Positions 17,814-26,799 of a DNA stretch of 38,100 bases are shown here, piece after piece. The position numbers and the translations under genes are program-made. The DNA lies in contig DDKS01000069.1 in assembly GCA_002340095.1 (NCBI GenBank), positions 1 to 38,100 on the forward strand, read 5' to 3'. The stretch's first letter is position 1. Every line of letters starts with the position of its first letter. The notes beneath the pieces were generated by a model. It was not told where the DNA came from, did not search any database, and was given only the letters and a program-made list of their open reading frames with translations. The DNA comes from Betaproteobacteria bacterium UBA2592. Its GTDB lineage: Bacteria; Pseudomonadota; Gammaproteobacteria; Burkholderiales; Rhodocyclaceae.

Positions 17814-19241
17814 TCATTCCGCCTGTTCAGGCTGCCAGCCGCCGCCCAGGGCCTTGAACAGGTCCACGGAGGCGGAGAGGTGATTCTTGCGGGCGGCCAG
17901 ATACAGCTGCTGGGCATTGTTGAGGCTGCGCTGGCTGTCCAGTACTTCCAGGAAGCCGCTGTAGCCGGCTTCGTAGCGGGCCTGGGCCAGTCTGAAGGCC
18001 TGTTGGGCGGCATCCAGCTGGGTGGCCAGGGCGATTTCTTCCTCGCTGTATTCCTTGAGGCTGATCAGGGCGTCGCTGACTTCCTTGAAGGCGGTCTGCA
18101 GGGTCTTCTGGTAATTGGCCACGGCTTCCTTCTGGCCGGCGCTGGCCTGATCCACCCGGGCGCCGGTGCGGCCCGCGTCGAAGATGGGCATGGCGAGCGC
18201 GGCGCCGTAAGACCAGATCGAGGCGCCGCTGGTGAAGAGGCTGGAGAGGGCGGCGCTTTCGCTGCCCAGCAGGCCGGTCAGACTGATGCTGGGAAAGAAG
18301 GCGGACTTGGCGATGCCGATGCGGGCATTGGCGGCCACCAGCTGCTCCTCGGCCTGGCGCACGTCGGGCCGGGCTTCGAGCAGGGCCGAGGGCAGGCCCA
18401 CCGGCGGCATGGGGGGCTGGGGCAGCCGGGAAAGATCCCCGGGGGCCAGCTTCAGGCCGGGCTTGCCGGTCAGGAGGGCCAGTTGGGTCTCGCCGATACC
18501 GCGCTGCCGCCGCAGTTGGTTCCATTGGGCCTGGGCCGTGGCCAGGGCGGCCTGGGCCTGGGCTAGGTCCACCGCCGAGGCGGCACCCGCCTCGAGGCGG
18601 GCCTGGACGATCTTCAGGGTCTGTTCCCGGCTTTCCAGAGTTTCCCGGGTGGCCTGCAGTTGGGCGTCCAGGCTCAAAAGGCCCAGGTAGGTGTCGACCA
18701 CCTGGCTGGTGAGGCTGATCCGCAGGGCATCCCGGCCGAACCGGCTGGCCAGGGCCTGGGCCCGGGCGGCTTCGGTACTGCGGCGGATGCGGCCCCAGAG
18801 GTCCAGCTCGTAGTGGATGCCCAGGGCCATGCGGCGGTTGTTGGACGTCATGGCGCCCATGCGCTGGCCGCTGGCGGTCTCGCCGCTGCTGCGGCTGCGG
18901 CTGCTGCTGCCGGTCAGGTCCAGCGCCGGGAAAAGCTCGGCGCCGGCTTCCCGGGCGGCGGCGTCGGCAGCCTCGAGCCGGGCCACGGCGGCCTGCAGGT
19001 CCTGGTTGTTCTCCAGGGCCAGGGCCACCAGTTCGTCCAGCATGGGGTCGCCAAAGAGCTTCCACCATTCGGGATTCACTAGCGCCGTGGTTTCCGCTTG
19101 GGCGCTGGCCTGGGGCGCATCCCGGTACTGCTCGGGCAGGGTGGATGCAGGACGCAGGAAATCCGGTCCAAGGGCGCAGCCGGAGAGCAGCAGGGCGGTG
19201 CCGAGGGCCAGCGCCAGGGGTTGCATGGACAGCTTAGGCAT
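17814..19241 (-). CDS. Outer membrane efflux lipoprotein (NodT/OprM type)
   Basis: A 475-residue outer membrane factor. The signal peptide ends in a lipobox LLSGC with lipid-bearing C22. Two repeated coiled-coil and beta-barrel halves follow, with typical segments such as ARLEAGAASAVDLAQAQAAL and ARYEAGYSGFLEVLDSQRSL near the equivalent positions of each half. It forms the trimeric TolC-like exit duct for the RND pump encoded just upstream: its start overlaps the end of the pump gene by eight bases. The acrR-like gene follows. The fixed partner gene makes this a self-contained pump, unlike E. coli AcrAB, which borrows TolC. Confidence 0.94.
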   Translation of the reverse strand: MPKLSMQPLALALGTALLLSGCALGPDFLRPASTLPEQYRDAPQASAQAETTALVNPEWWKLFGDPMLDELVALALENNQDLQAAVARLEAADAAAREAGAELFPALDLTGSSSRSRSSGETASGQRMGAMTSNNRRMALGIHYELDLWGRIRRSTEAARAQALASRFGRDALRISLTSQVVDTYLGLLSLDAQLQATRETLESREQTLKIVQARLEAGAASAVDLAQAQAALATAQAQWNQLRRQRGIGETQLALLTGKPGLKLAPGDLSRLPQPPMPPVGLPSALLEARPDVRQAEEQLVAANARIGIAKSAFFPSISLTGLLGSESAALSSLFTSGASIWSYGAALAMPIFDAGRTGARVDQASAGQKEAVANYQKTLQTAFKEVSDALISLKEYSEEEIALATQLDAAQQAFRLAQARYEAGYSGFLEVLDSQRSLNNAQQLYLAARKNHLSASVDLFKALGGGWQPEQAE

Positions 19242-22200
19242 GGTCGTTTTCCTCCGTGGCGTGTTCGTGGCCTGCCGGAATGGCCTGCTTGCCCCGTTCC
19301 AGCCACTTGAAGAAGAGGGGAATGAAGAGGGTGGCGATGAAGGTGGCTGCGATCATGCCGCCGAACACCCCGGTGCCCATGGATTGCCGCGCGGCGGCGC
19401 CGGCGCCGGTGGCCTTCACCAGGGGGAACACGCCCAGTACGAAGGCCAGCGAGGTCATGACGATGGGGCGGAAGCGCAGACGCGCCGCTTCGATGGCCGC
19501 ATCCACCACGCTCATGCCTTCCGCGTACTTCTGGGCGGCGAATTCCACGATCAGGATGGCGTTCTTCGAAGCCAGGCCGATCAGCACCACGAGGCCGATC
19601 TGGAAGTAGATGTCATTGGGCATGCCGCGGATCCAGATGGCGGTCAGCGCACCCAGCAGGGCAAACGGCACCGCCATGATCACGGCGAGTGGCAGCGACC
19701 ACTTTTCGTACTGGGCCGCGAGGATCAGGAACACCATGATGATGGCGAACACGAAGGCCTGGAGCGCGGAGCCGGAGGTCTTCTTTTCCTGATAGGCCTG
19801 GCCGGTCCAGGCGATGGTGTAGCCGTCGGGCAGGGTGGCGGCCGCCACGTCCTCGACGATCCTGATGGCATCGCCGGAACTGATGCCGGGCTTGGAGTCG
19901 CCCATCACCTTGGCGGCCAGGAAGCCGTTGAAGCGTTCCACCTGTTCCGGACCCACGACCCGTTTCACCGTGCTCACGGCGGAAATGGGGATCATGGCGC
20001 CACTGGCGGCGCGCACATAGACCTTGCCCAGATCTTCGGGCTTCATGCGGTAGTTGGCCTCGGCCTGCAACTGCACCCGGTACACCTTGCTGCCCTTGTT
20101 GAAGTCGTTCACGTACAGGGCACCCATGGTGCTCTGCAAGGTGTCGTAGACGTCCGCGAGGGGAATGCCCAGGGCGATGGCCTTGGGTTCATCCACTTCC
20201 ACGAACAACTGGGGCACCGTGGGGCGGTAGAAGGTGGAGATGCGGGTGAATTCCGGATGTTTCTGCAGCTCGGCCATGAACTGCTGCACCACCTCGTTGA
20301 GGCTCCTGGCGTCGCCATCGGCCCGGTTCTGCACATAGACCTCGAAGCCGCCGGCGGTGCCCAGGCCGCGGATCGGCGGCGGGTTGAACACCAGGCCCAG
20401 ACCTTCGGGCTGCATCATGCCGATGCCCATGAATTTGCCGGCCAGATCCTGGGCCTTGGCTTGCCGCTCGTCCCAGTCCTTCAGAGGAATGAACATGGTG
20501 CCGGCGTTGGGTTTGTTGCCGCCGCCGATGAGATCAAAGCCGGACACCACGAAGGTATGGGCCACGGCCGGGTCCTGGGCGATGGCCTGGCGCACGTTCT
20601 CGCCCATGGTGGCGGTGCGCTTCAGGGTGGCCCCGTCGGGCAGCATCAGGGCGGAGATCAGGTAGCCCTGGTCTTCCGGCGGCACGAAACTGCCTGGGGT
20701 CATGCGCTCTAGCAGCACGGAAACGCCGATCACCGTCGCAAAGATGAGGGCGCCGATGATGCCGTGTTTCAGGGTGAGGGCCACCGTGGAGGTGTAGGAG
20801 CGGGTGAAGCGTTCGAACAGCCGGTTGAAGGGCGCGAACAGCTTCGATTCCTCGTGCTTGTTCTTGAGCAGCAGGGCGCACAGGGCCGGCGACAGGGTGA
20901 GCGCGACGACGCCGGAAATCACCACGGCTACGGCCACGGTAACGGCGAACTGCTTGTAGAGCTGGCCGGCGATCCCGCCCAGGAAGGCGACCGGGATGAA
21001 TACAGCACAGAGCACCAGCACGATGGCCACCAGGGCGCCGGATACTTCCTTCATGGCCTTGACGGCGGCGTCGTAGGGGGAGAGCTTCTCCTCGGACATC
21101 AGCCGCTCCACGTTCTCCAGCACCACGATGGCGTCGTCCACCACGATGCCGATGGCCAGCACCATGGCGAACAGGGTCAGGGTGTTGATGGAGAAGCCGA
21201 ACAGCCACAGGCCGGCGAAGGTACCGATCAGGGAGATGGGTACGGCCACCATGGGGATCAGGGTGGCGCGCCAGCTCTGCAGGAACAGGTAGACCACGGC
21301 GATCACCAGGATCGCGGCTTCGATCAGGGTCTTGACCACTTCTTGGATGGAGGCCGAGACGAAGCGGGTGGTGTCAAAGGGAATGACGTAGTCCATGCCC
21401 TCGGGGAAATTCTGCTTCAGCTCGTCCATTTTGCGGGTGACCAGTTTGGCCACTTCCAGAGCGTTGGCGCCGGTCTGCAGGAAAATGCCCATGGCGATGG
21501 TGGGCTCCCCGTTCAGGGTGACGCTCTGTTCGTAGCTGTAGGCGCCCAGTTCGATGCGGGCCACGTCCTTCAGGCGCAGCACGCCGTTCGGGCCGCTGGC
21601 GCGCACGACGATGTTGCCGAACTCCTCGGGGGTGATGAGGCGGCCCTTGGCAGTGACCGTGTAGACGAGTTGCTGGTCGGAAGGAGCCGGTTCCTGGCCG
21701 ATCTTGCCAGCCGCGTTCTGGGCGTTCTGGACCCGGATGGCGTTGGCGATGTCGCTCGTGGTGATGCCCAGCTGGGCCATGCGGTCGGGTTTGAGCCAGA
21801 CCCGCATCGAGTAGTCCTGGGCCCCGAAGATGGTCACGTCGCCCACCCCTTTGAGCCGCTTGAGCTCATCGACCAGGTTGATGCTGGCGTAATTGGAGAG
21901 GAACAGGCTGTTGTAGCGCCCGGCATCGGAGCGCAGGGCCACTATCTGGAGGATGTCGTTGGAGCGTTTCTGGACGATCACCCCGTTGCGGCGGACTTCT
22001 TCCGGCAGGCGCGGCTCGGCAGCCTTGACCCGGTTGTTCACGTTCACCGAGGCGATGTCCACATTCGTGCCCACCTCGAAGGTGGCAGTGATGCTGACCG
22101 TGCCGTTGGCCGAGGCCGAGGAATTGAAGTACGACAGCCCTTCCACCCCGTTTAGCTGCTCCTCGATGGGGGCGGCCACGGTCTTGGCCAGGGTTTCGGC

Positions 22201-22362
22201 CGAGGCGCCGGGGTAGCTGGCGGTGATCAGCACCGTGGGCGGCGCGATTTCCGGGTACTGGGCGATCGGTAGCACCCGGGAGGCCACCAGGCCGGCAATG
22301 ACGATGATGATCGAGATGACCGAGGCGAAGATCGGCCGGTTGATGAAAAATCTGGATGACAT
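19234..22362 (-). CDS. RND multidrug efflux transporter, HAE1 family (AcrB-like)
   Basis: A 1042-residue inner-membrane proton-drug antiporter. It begins MSSRFFINRPIFASVISIII, typical of AcrB/MexB. The porter-domain text APPTVLITASYPGASAETL and the membrane-helix motif AIGIVVDDAIVVLENVERLM, with the paired proton-relay aspartates, identify the HAE1 group that exports hydrophobic and amphiphilic compounds. The start at 22362 is set by AGGAG six bases upstream; that site overlaps the stop codon of the adaptor gene. An earlier in-frame ATG would add 34 proline-rich residues and is rejected. It acts with the adaptor upstream and the outer membrane factor downstream. Confidence 0.96.
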   Translation of the reverse strand: MSSRFFINRPIFASVISIIIVIAGLVASRVLPIAQYPEIAPPTVLITASYPGASAETLAKTVAAPIEEQLNGVEGLSYFNSSASANGTVSITATFEVGTNVDIASVNVNNRVKAAEPRLPEEVRRNGVIVQKRSNDILQIVALRSDAGRYNSLFLSNYASINLVDELKRLKGVGDVTIFGAQDYSMRVWLKPDRMAQLGITTSDIANAIRVQNAQNAAGKIGQEPAPSDQQLVYTVTAKGRLITPEEFGNIVVRASGPNGVLRLKDVARIELGAYSYEQSVTLNGEPTIAMGIFLQTGANALEVAKLVTRKMDELKQNFPEGMDYVIPFDTTRFVSASIQEVVKTLIEAAILVIAVVYLFLQSWRATLIPMVAVPISLIGTFAGLWLFGFSINTLTLFAMVLAIGIVVDDAIVVLENVERLMSEEKLSPYDAAVKAMKEVSGALVAIVLVLCAVFIPVAFLGGIAGQLYKQFAVTVAVAVVISGVVALTLSPALCALLLKNKHEESKLFAPFNRLFERFTRSYTSTVALTLKHGIIGALIFATVIGVSVLLERMTPGSFVPPEDQGYLISALMLPDGATLKRTATMGENVRQAIAQDPAVAHTFVVSGFDLIGGGNKPNAGTMFIPLKDWDERQAKAQDLAGKFMGIGMMQPEGLGLVFNPPPIRGLGTAGGFEVYVQNRADGDARSLNEVVQQFMAELQKHPEFTRISTFYRPTVPQLFVEVDEPKAIALGIPLADVYDTLQSTMGALYVNDFNKGSKVYRVQLQAEANYRMKPEDLGKVYVRAASGAMIPISAVSTVKRVVGPEQVERFNGFLAAKVMGDSKPGISSGDAIRIVEDVAAATLPDGYTIAWTGQAYQEKKTSGSALQAFVFAIIMVFLILAAQYEKWSLPLAVIMAVPFALLGALTAIWIRGMPNDIYFQIGLVVLIGLASKNAILIVEFAAQKYAEGMSVVDAAIEAARLRFRPIVMTSLAFVLGVFPLVKATGAGAAARQSMGTGVFGGMIAATFIATLFIPLFFKWLERGKQAIPAGHEHATEENDHA

Positions 22363-22372
22363 GGATGGCTCC

Positions 22373-23527
22373 TCAGCCCTGCTTGGCCGGGGTGGTTTCG
22401 GACTTGGCGGGGCCGGTCGGCTTGCCGGCCGCAGGCGTCGCGCCGGGGGCGGCGCCCGGGGCATGGGGGGCCACCGGGGCGCCCGGCTTGAGCTTCATCA
22501 GATTGTCGATGATGACCTTGTCGCCGGGATGGAGGCCACCCAGCACCACCCAGTCACTGCCGAACCAGTCACCGGTCTGGATGGGGCGCGGCGCCACCTT
22601 GCCTTCGCCGTCCACAGTCATCACCAGATTGCCCCGCTCGGTCTGCAGCACGGCCTTCTGGGGCACCAGGTAGACGCCCTGGCGCTCCCCGGCCAAGAGC
22701 CGCACCCGCACGAACTGGCCGGGCAGCAGCACGCCTTCCTTGTTGGGGAATTCGGCTCGCAGCTGCTGGGTGCCGAGAGTCGGGTCGATGGTGGAGGCGA
22801 GGAAGTTGAGCTTGCCCCGCTGCGGATAGACGCTGCCATCGGGCAGGATCAGCTCCACGCCGGTGATGGCCTCCGGCGTCAGGCGCTGGCTGGGCAGCTT
22901 GGCGGCTTCACTCTCGGCTAGGCTGAAACGCACCCAGATCGGGTCGTTCTGGGAAAGGGTGGTGAGCAGGCTGTCGGCCCCGGTGGTAATCAGGTTGCCT
23001 ACGGATTTTTCGGCGCGGCCGGTGATGCCGTCCACGGGTGCCGTCACCGTAGTCCACGACAGGTTGAGCTGGGCCTGGCGCAGGGCGGCCTGGGCCAGGT
23101 CATTGGCACTCACCGCATCGTCGTATTCCTTGCGGCTCACCCCCTGGACGTCCACCAATTTCTTCATGCGGGCCACTTCGCGCTCGGTCTGCTCGGCCCG
23201 GGCCTTGGCCTCGGCGTAAGCGATCTCGTAGGTGGAGCGGTCGATCTGGAACAGGGGCTGGCCGGCCTTGACGGGCTGGCCCTCCTGGTAGAACTGCTTC
23301 ATCAGGATGCCACCCACCCGGGCCCGTACCTCGGTTTCCTTGGCGCCTTCGGTCTGGGCCATGATTTCCACCGAGTAGGGCACGTTTCTGGGCTGCATTT
23401 CCAGCACTGTTACCGGGAGGGGGCCCATGGCCGGGCCTTTGGGGGCTTCAGACTTGGAGCAGGCACCCAGGATCAGGGCGCTGCCGAGCAGCAGGGGAAG
23501 CAGTCGGGAGGTAGGGGCGCGAGACAT
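22373..23527 (-). CDS. RND efflux periplasmic adaptor lipoprotein (AcrA-like)
   Basis: A 384-residue membrane-fusion protein. The signal peptide ends in the lipobox LILGAC (C23), so it is anchored in the inner membrane. The lipoyl and hairpin domains follow (VRARVGGILMKQFYQEGQPVKAGQPLFQID, then the Ala/Glu-rich coiled coil around AKARAEQTEREVARMKKL), then the beta-barrel domain. It links the pump to the outer membrane factor. It is the first gene of a four-gene minus-strand operon, with GGAGAA before its ATG and an AcrR-type operator about 40 bases upstream. The Pro/Ala-rich C-terminal tail is low complexity. Confidence 0.94.
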   Translation of the reverse strand: MSRAPTSRLLPLLLGSALILGACSKSEAPKGPAMGPLPVTVLEMQPRNVPYSVEIMAQTEGAKETEVRARVGGILMKQFYQEGQPVKAGQPLFQIDRSTYEIAYAEAKARAEQTEREVARMKKLVDVQGVSRKEYDDAVSANDLAQAALRQAQLNLSWTTVTAPVDGITGRAEKSVGNLITTGADSLLTTLSQNDPIWVRFSLAESEAAKLPSQRLTPEAITGVELILPDGSVYPQRGKLNFLASTIDPTLGTQQLRAEFPNKEGVLLPGQFVRVRLLAGERQGVYLVPQKAVLQTERGNLVMTVDGEGKVAPRPIQTGDWFGSDWVVLGGLHPGDKVIIDNLMKLKPGAPVAPHAPGAAPGATPAAGKPTGPAKSETTPAKQG

Positions 23528-23562
23528 GTTCTGTTCTCCGGAACGTGGTTTTTACGGGGGTG

Positions 23563-23590
23563 ATTATACATACGTACGTGAATGTATGTA
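23563..23590 (-). promoter_or_regulatory. AcrR-type operator and -10 box of the efflux operon
   Basis: The 24-base element at 23567-23590 has arms TACATAC and GTATGTA. Compared with the E. coli acrAB operator as I remember it, 21 of 24 positions agree. On the minus strand a perfect TATAAT (complement of 23563-23568) overlaps its edge, so a bound repressor would cover the promoter. The operon's own TetR gene at 17190-17810 is the obvious binder. Confidence 0.85.
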
Positions 23591-23660
23591 AGAGGGCAGG
23601 CGCGGGCCACCTTCCGATGCGGCAGGCAAGCAGGCTGGGCGGCGGGTGCGGCCTGGGGCG

Positions 23661-24368
23661 CTACGAGGGGCGGAGCCGGGGATCAGGGATCAGCAGATGC
23701 CCGTTGGCCCGCTCTACCTGCATGGCAAAGTCGAAACGATCCACCTGGGTGGCCAGTTCCAGGTCGGCCGGGGGCAGATGGGGCCAGGTGCCGGAGCGGA
23801 AGCGCCGGCCGAAATCGGAATTCCGGACCCGCCGGGCAAAGTGCTCCGGGTCGGCGGTCTCGCCCCGCAGCAGGGCCTCCAAGTAGTCGGCGCAGGCGAT
23901 GTCCTCATCCCCGTCCCGGTCCACCCACTCCCCGGTGATGACGAAACAGACTTCCCGGGCGCCGCTGGCCTGGATGGCTGCCGCCGTGGCCCGGGCGCAG
24001 ACCAGGCTGGCGGCGTAGAGATGGCGGGCCTGGCCAAAGCGCTGCAGGCCGCGCACGCCCGCAGCCGTGCTCATGACCACCGGTCTGCCGGCCAGGTCGG
24101 CCGTCAGCAGGCGGGAGGGAGAGTTGCCGTAATCGAAGCCGGGCACCGGGTCGCCCCCGCCGACGGCGCCCACGGAAATGGGGGCGGGCAGGGTGGCTGC
24201 CAGGGCGACGGCGGCGCTGATCCCCTCCACCGGGTAGATGGCCCGGGCACCCCGGGACAGGGCCACGGCTGCGGTGGTGAAGGAGCGCAGCACGTCGATC
24301 ACCACCACGGTGTCGAGGGGGGCGGACTGGTTCTGCAGGCGGTTCAGGTAGATGCGCGTGAAGTGCAT
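23661..24368 (-). CDS. ComB-like protein (2-phosphosulfolactate phosphatase family)
   Basis: A 235-residue protein of the ComB family. VVIDVLRSFTTAA (22-34) matches the conserved DVLRATTT region, and GGDPVPGFDYGNSP (71-84) matches the GFDxGNSP motif. In archaea ComB removes phosphate from 2-phosphosulfolactate during coenzyme M synthesis; its role in most bacteria is unknown. The usual STTNGTRAL signature reads STAAGVRGL (100-108) here, so activity may differ. I prefer the ATG at 24368 (MHFTRIYL) over one 12 residues upstream because it matches the usual family start, although neither has a strong ribosome-binding site. It lies downstream of cysDN on the same strand, separated by a terminator. 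Confidence 0.75.
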   Translation of the reverse strand: MHFTRIYLNRLQNQSAPLDTVVVIDVLRSFTTAAVALSRGARAIYPVEGISAAVALAATLPAPISVGAVGGGDPVPGFDYGNSPSRLLTADLAGRPVVMSTAAGVRGLQRFGQARHLYAASLVCARATAAAIQASGAREVCFVITGEWVDRDGDEDIACADYLEALLRGETADPEHFARRVRNSDFGRRFRSGTWPHLPPADLELATQVDRFDFAMQVERANGHLLIPDPRLRPS

Positions 24369-24449
24369 GGCTGGAACCCGGGGAAAGGCCTTGGCCGCCA
24401 GCATAGCCGCAGATCCCGGGGCAGGGCAAAGCAGCGCTGCGGCAGAGGG

Positions 24450-24471
24450 AAAAACCCGCCGCGGCGGGTTT
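24450..24471 (-). terminator. Terminator after cysN
   Basis: A perfect palindrome AAACCCGCC-GC-GGCGGGTTT followed by T on the minus strand, 13 bases past the cysN stop codon. It should end the cysDN transcript and separate the ComB-like gene from it; some read-through is possible. Confidence 0.85.
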
Positions 24472-24483
24472 CCCGGGCCGGGG

Positions 24484-25755
24484 TTACAGGATCATGCCGG
24501 CGCCGACGGTGTTGTTGTTGCTTTCATCGATGATGATGAAGGCCCCGGTGCTGCGGTTGACCGCGTAGGGATCGGCGAAGATGGGCTGGGCCAGTTTGAA
24601 CTGGACCTGGGCGATGTCGTTCATGGCCAGTTTTTCCGCCGGCACCTTGTCCTGGGTATTCACGTCCAGCCGGTGGTCGATGCCGGCCAGCTTGGCCTTC
24701 ACTTCCCGGGTAGTGTGGCGGATCAGGTAGGTGCGGGCCCGGTCCATCGGGATCTCGGACAGCCAGCAGACGGTGGCGCCGATCTGCTTGACCGGGGTGG
24801 GGGCTTCCTCGGTCTTGACGATCATGTCGCCCCGGGAGATATCGATTTCGTCGGCCAGCAGCAAAGTCACGGACTGCTCGGTGACGGCCCGGCCGATGTC
24901 CACGCCGCCCAGTTGCACGGCCTTGACCGTGGTCGTGCGGCCCGAAGGCAGGACGGTGACGGCATCCCCCACCTGGATGCTGCCGGATTCCACCCGGCCC
25001 ATGAAGCCCCGGTAGTCGTGCAGCGCCGGGTTGGCGGAGTCCTGGGGCCGACAGACGTACTGGACGGGGAAACGGAAGGGTTCCGCGTGTTCCGTGTGGG
25101 CGGCGGGGGCGGCTTCGAGGATTTCGATCAGGGTGGGGCCGTCGTACCAGGCCAGGGCCTCGCCCCGCTCCACCACCATGTCGCCGTTGAGGGCCGAGAG
25201 GGGGATGAAGCGCACGTCGTCGATGCCAAGCTTGGCGGCGAATTCGAGGTAATCGGCCTTGATCTTTTCGTAGGTTTCCTGCGAGTAGTCGACGAGGTCC
25301 ATCTTGTTGATGGCCACCACCAGATGGGGAATGCCCACCAGATGTGCCAGGGTGGAGTGGCGCCTGGTCTGGGTGAGCACGCCCTTCCTGGCGTCTACCA
25401 GGATGATGGCGAGGTTGGCCGTGGAGGCGGCAGTGACCATGTTGCGGGTGTACTGCTCGTGGCCCGGCGCGTCGGCGATGATGTACTTGCGCGTGCCGGT
25501 GGAGAAGTAGCGGTAGGCGACGTCGATGGTGATGCCCTGTTCGCGCTCGGCTTGCAGGCCGTCGGTCAGGAGCGACAGGTCCACCGCGCCGAGGCCGCGC
25601 TTCTGCGAGGTCTTCTCGATGGCGGAGAGCGTGTCGGCCAGAATCGCCTTGGTGTCGTAGAGCAAACGCCCGATCAGGGTGCTTTTGCCGTCGTCGACGC
25701 TGCCGCAGGTGAGAAAGCGCAGCAGGCCGTGATCTTCAACTTGATGGGCGCTCAT
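24484..25755 (-). CDS. cysN: Sulfate adenylyltransferase subunit 1 (GTPase)
   Basis: A 423-residue translation-factor-type GTPase. G1 is GSVDDGKST (18-26), G3 is DAPGHEQY and G4 is NKMD, followed by elongation-factor-like beta-barrel domains. With CysD it makes adenosine 5'-phosphosulfate from sulfate and ATP, using GTP hydrolysis to drive the reaction. It is shorter than E. coli CysN (about 475) but complete, and has no fused CysC kinase domain. Its ATG overlaps the cysD stop by one base (TGATG), which indicates translational coupling. No cysC or cysH is present in the window. Confidence 0.95.
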   Translation of the reverse strand: MSAHQVEDHGLLRFLTCGSVDDGKSTLIGRLLYDTKAILADTLSAIEKTSQKRGLGAVDLSLLTDGLQAEREQGITIDVAYRYFSTGTRKYIIADAPGHEQYTRNMVTAASTANLAIILVDARKGVLTQTRRHSTLAHLVGIPHLVVAINKMDLVDYSQETYEKIKADYLEFAAKLGIDDVRFIPLSALNGDMVVERGEALAWYDGPTLIEILEAAPAAHTEHAEPFRFPVQYVCRPQDSANPALHDYRGFMGRVESGSIQVGDAVTVLPSGRTTTVKAVQLGGVDIGRAVTEQSVTLLLADEIDISRGDMIVKTEEAPTPVKQIGATVCWLSEIPMDRARTYLIRHTTREVKAKLAGIDHRLDVNTQDKVPAEKLAMNDIAQVQFKLAQPIFADPYAVNRSTGAFIIIDESNNNTVGAGMIL

Positions 25756-26693
25756 CAGAAGTAACCCTCTTTCTTGCGTTGTTCCATGGAGGCTTCGCTG
25801 GTCTGGTCGTCCAGACGCGTGGCGCCGCGCTCGGTGATGGTGGTGGTGGCGGTTTCGACGACAATCTTGGCAACCGTGTCGGCATCCGACTCGACCGGGG
25901 CGGTGCAGGAGATGTCGCCCACGGTGCGGAAGCGCACCCGCTTTTCGATGATTTCCTCGCCGGCCTTCGGCAGGTTGGTCAGCTCGCCGGACACCAGCGG
26001 CACATTGACCGGCACGATGGCGCCCTGGCGAATGACCACCGGACGGGTGTGGGCGAAGTAGATCGCCGGCAGTTCGAGGCCTTCGCGCTCGATGTATTGC
26101 CAGACGTCCATCTCTGTCCAGTTCGAGATCGGGAAGGCGCGGATGTTCTCGCCCTTGTGGGTGCGGGCGTTGTAGAGGTTCCACAGTTCCGGGCGCTGGT
26201 TCTTCGGGTCCCATTGGCCGAATTCGTCGCGGAAGCTCATGATGCGTTCCTTGGCCCGGGCCTTTTCCTCGTCGCGGCGGGCGCCGCCGATGCAGCAGTC
26301 GAAGCCGAATTCCTCGATGGCTTCCAGGAGCGTCACCGACTGGTGCCGGTTGCGGGACTCCTCGGGATGCTTGAGGACTACGGTGCCGCGCTGCATGGAA
26401 TCCTCCACCGAGCGGACGATCAGCCGCTCCCCCAGTTCGGCGGCGCGCCGGTCCCGGAATTCGATCACTTCCCGGTAGTTGTGGCCGGTGTCGATGTGCA
26501 GCAAGGGGAAGGGGAAACGGCCGGGGCGAAAGGCTTTTTCGGCGATGCGCAGCAGGCAGATGGAATCCTTGCCGCCGGAGAAGAGCAGGGCCGGGTTGGC
26601 GCACTGGCCGGCCACTTCCCGCATGATGTGGATGGCCTCGGCTTCGAGCCAGTCCAGGTGGGAAAGGGGGGTATGGTTCGCGGATGCGGTCAT
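25755..26693 (-). CDS. cysD: Sulfate adenylyltransferase subunit 2
   Basis: A 312-residue PP-loop ATP pyrophosphatase, with LLFSGGKDSICLL (about 37-49) as the nucleotide-binding motif and IDTGHNYRE, FPISNWTEMDVWQYI and YFAHTRPV as typical CysD segments. It carries out the adenylyl transfer to sulfate in the CysDN complex. It is the first gene of the cysDN operon. The ATG at 26691-26693 has no clear Shine-Dalgarno sequence; the first conserved residues (LDWLEAEAIHIMREV) begin about 13 residues later, so a slightly different start cannot be excluded. An AT-rich regulatory region with an inverted repeat lies upstream. Confidence 0.95.
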   Translation of the reverse strand: MTASANHTPLSHLDWLEAEAIHIMREVAGQCANPALLFSGGKDSICLLRIAEKAFRPGRFPFPLLHIDTGHNYREVIEFRDRRAAELGERLIVRSVEDSMQRGTVVLKHPEESRNRHQSVTLLEAIEEFGFDCCIGGARRDEEKARAKERIMSFRDEFGQWDPKNQRPELWNLYNARTHKGENIRAFPISNWTEMDVWQYIEREGLELPAIYFAHTRPVVIRQGAIVPVNVPLVSGELTNLPKAGEEIIEKRVRFRTVGDISCTAPVESDADTVAKIVVETATTTITERGATRLDDQTSEASMEQRKKEGYF

Positions 26694-26727
26694 GACAGGA
26701 AAGCTGACGTGAAAGGAATGGATGGCA

Positions 26728-26764
26728 TTTTATCGGCCCTAAATAATCGACAAAGAATTATTTT
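26728..26764 (-). promoter_or_regulatory. cysD promoter region with inverted repeat
   Basis: On the minus strand TAAAAT (26728-26733) is a likely -10. An inverted repeat AAATAAT-N9-ATTATTT (26742-26764) covers the place where a -35 should be, and no good -35 hexamer is seen. This is the geometry of an activator-dependent promoter. A LysR-type activator such as CysB is the natural candidate from known sulfur regulation, but the binder is inferred. The stretch is markedly more AT-rich than its surroundings. Confidence 0.5.
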
Positions 26765-26799
26765 GCATCTTCAAATCTCTTTATGGAATAAATGGGGCC

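Noticed and set aside
18817..20712. A 631-codon open frame on the plus strand across the efflux genes
   Set aside because: It runs antisense to the pump and outer membrane factor, is Gly/His/Asp-rich without any motif, and is best explained as a codon-bias shadow.
24484..26604. Apparent fusion of cysN with a long N-terminal extension
   Set aside because: The frame continues upstream of the cysN ATG only as an out-of-frame reading of cysD. The TGATG junction shows two separate genes.
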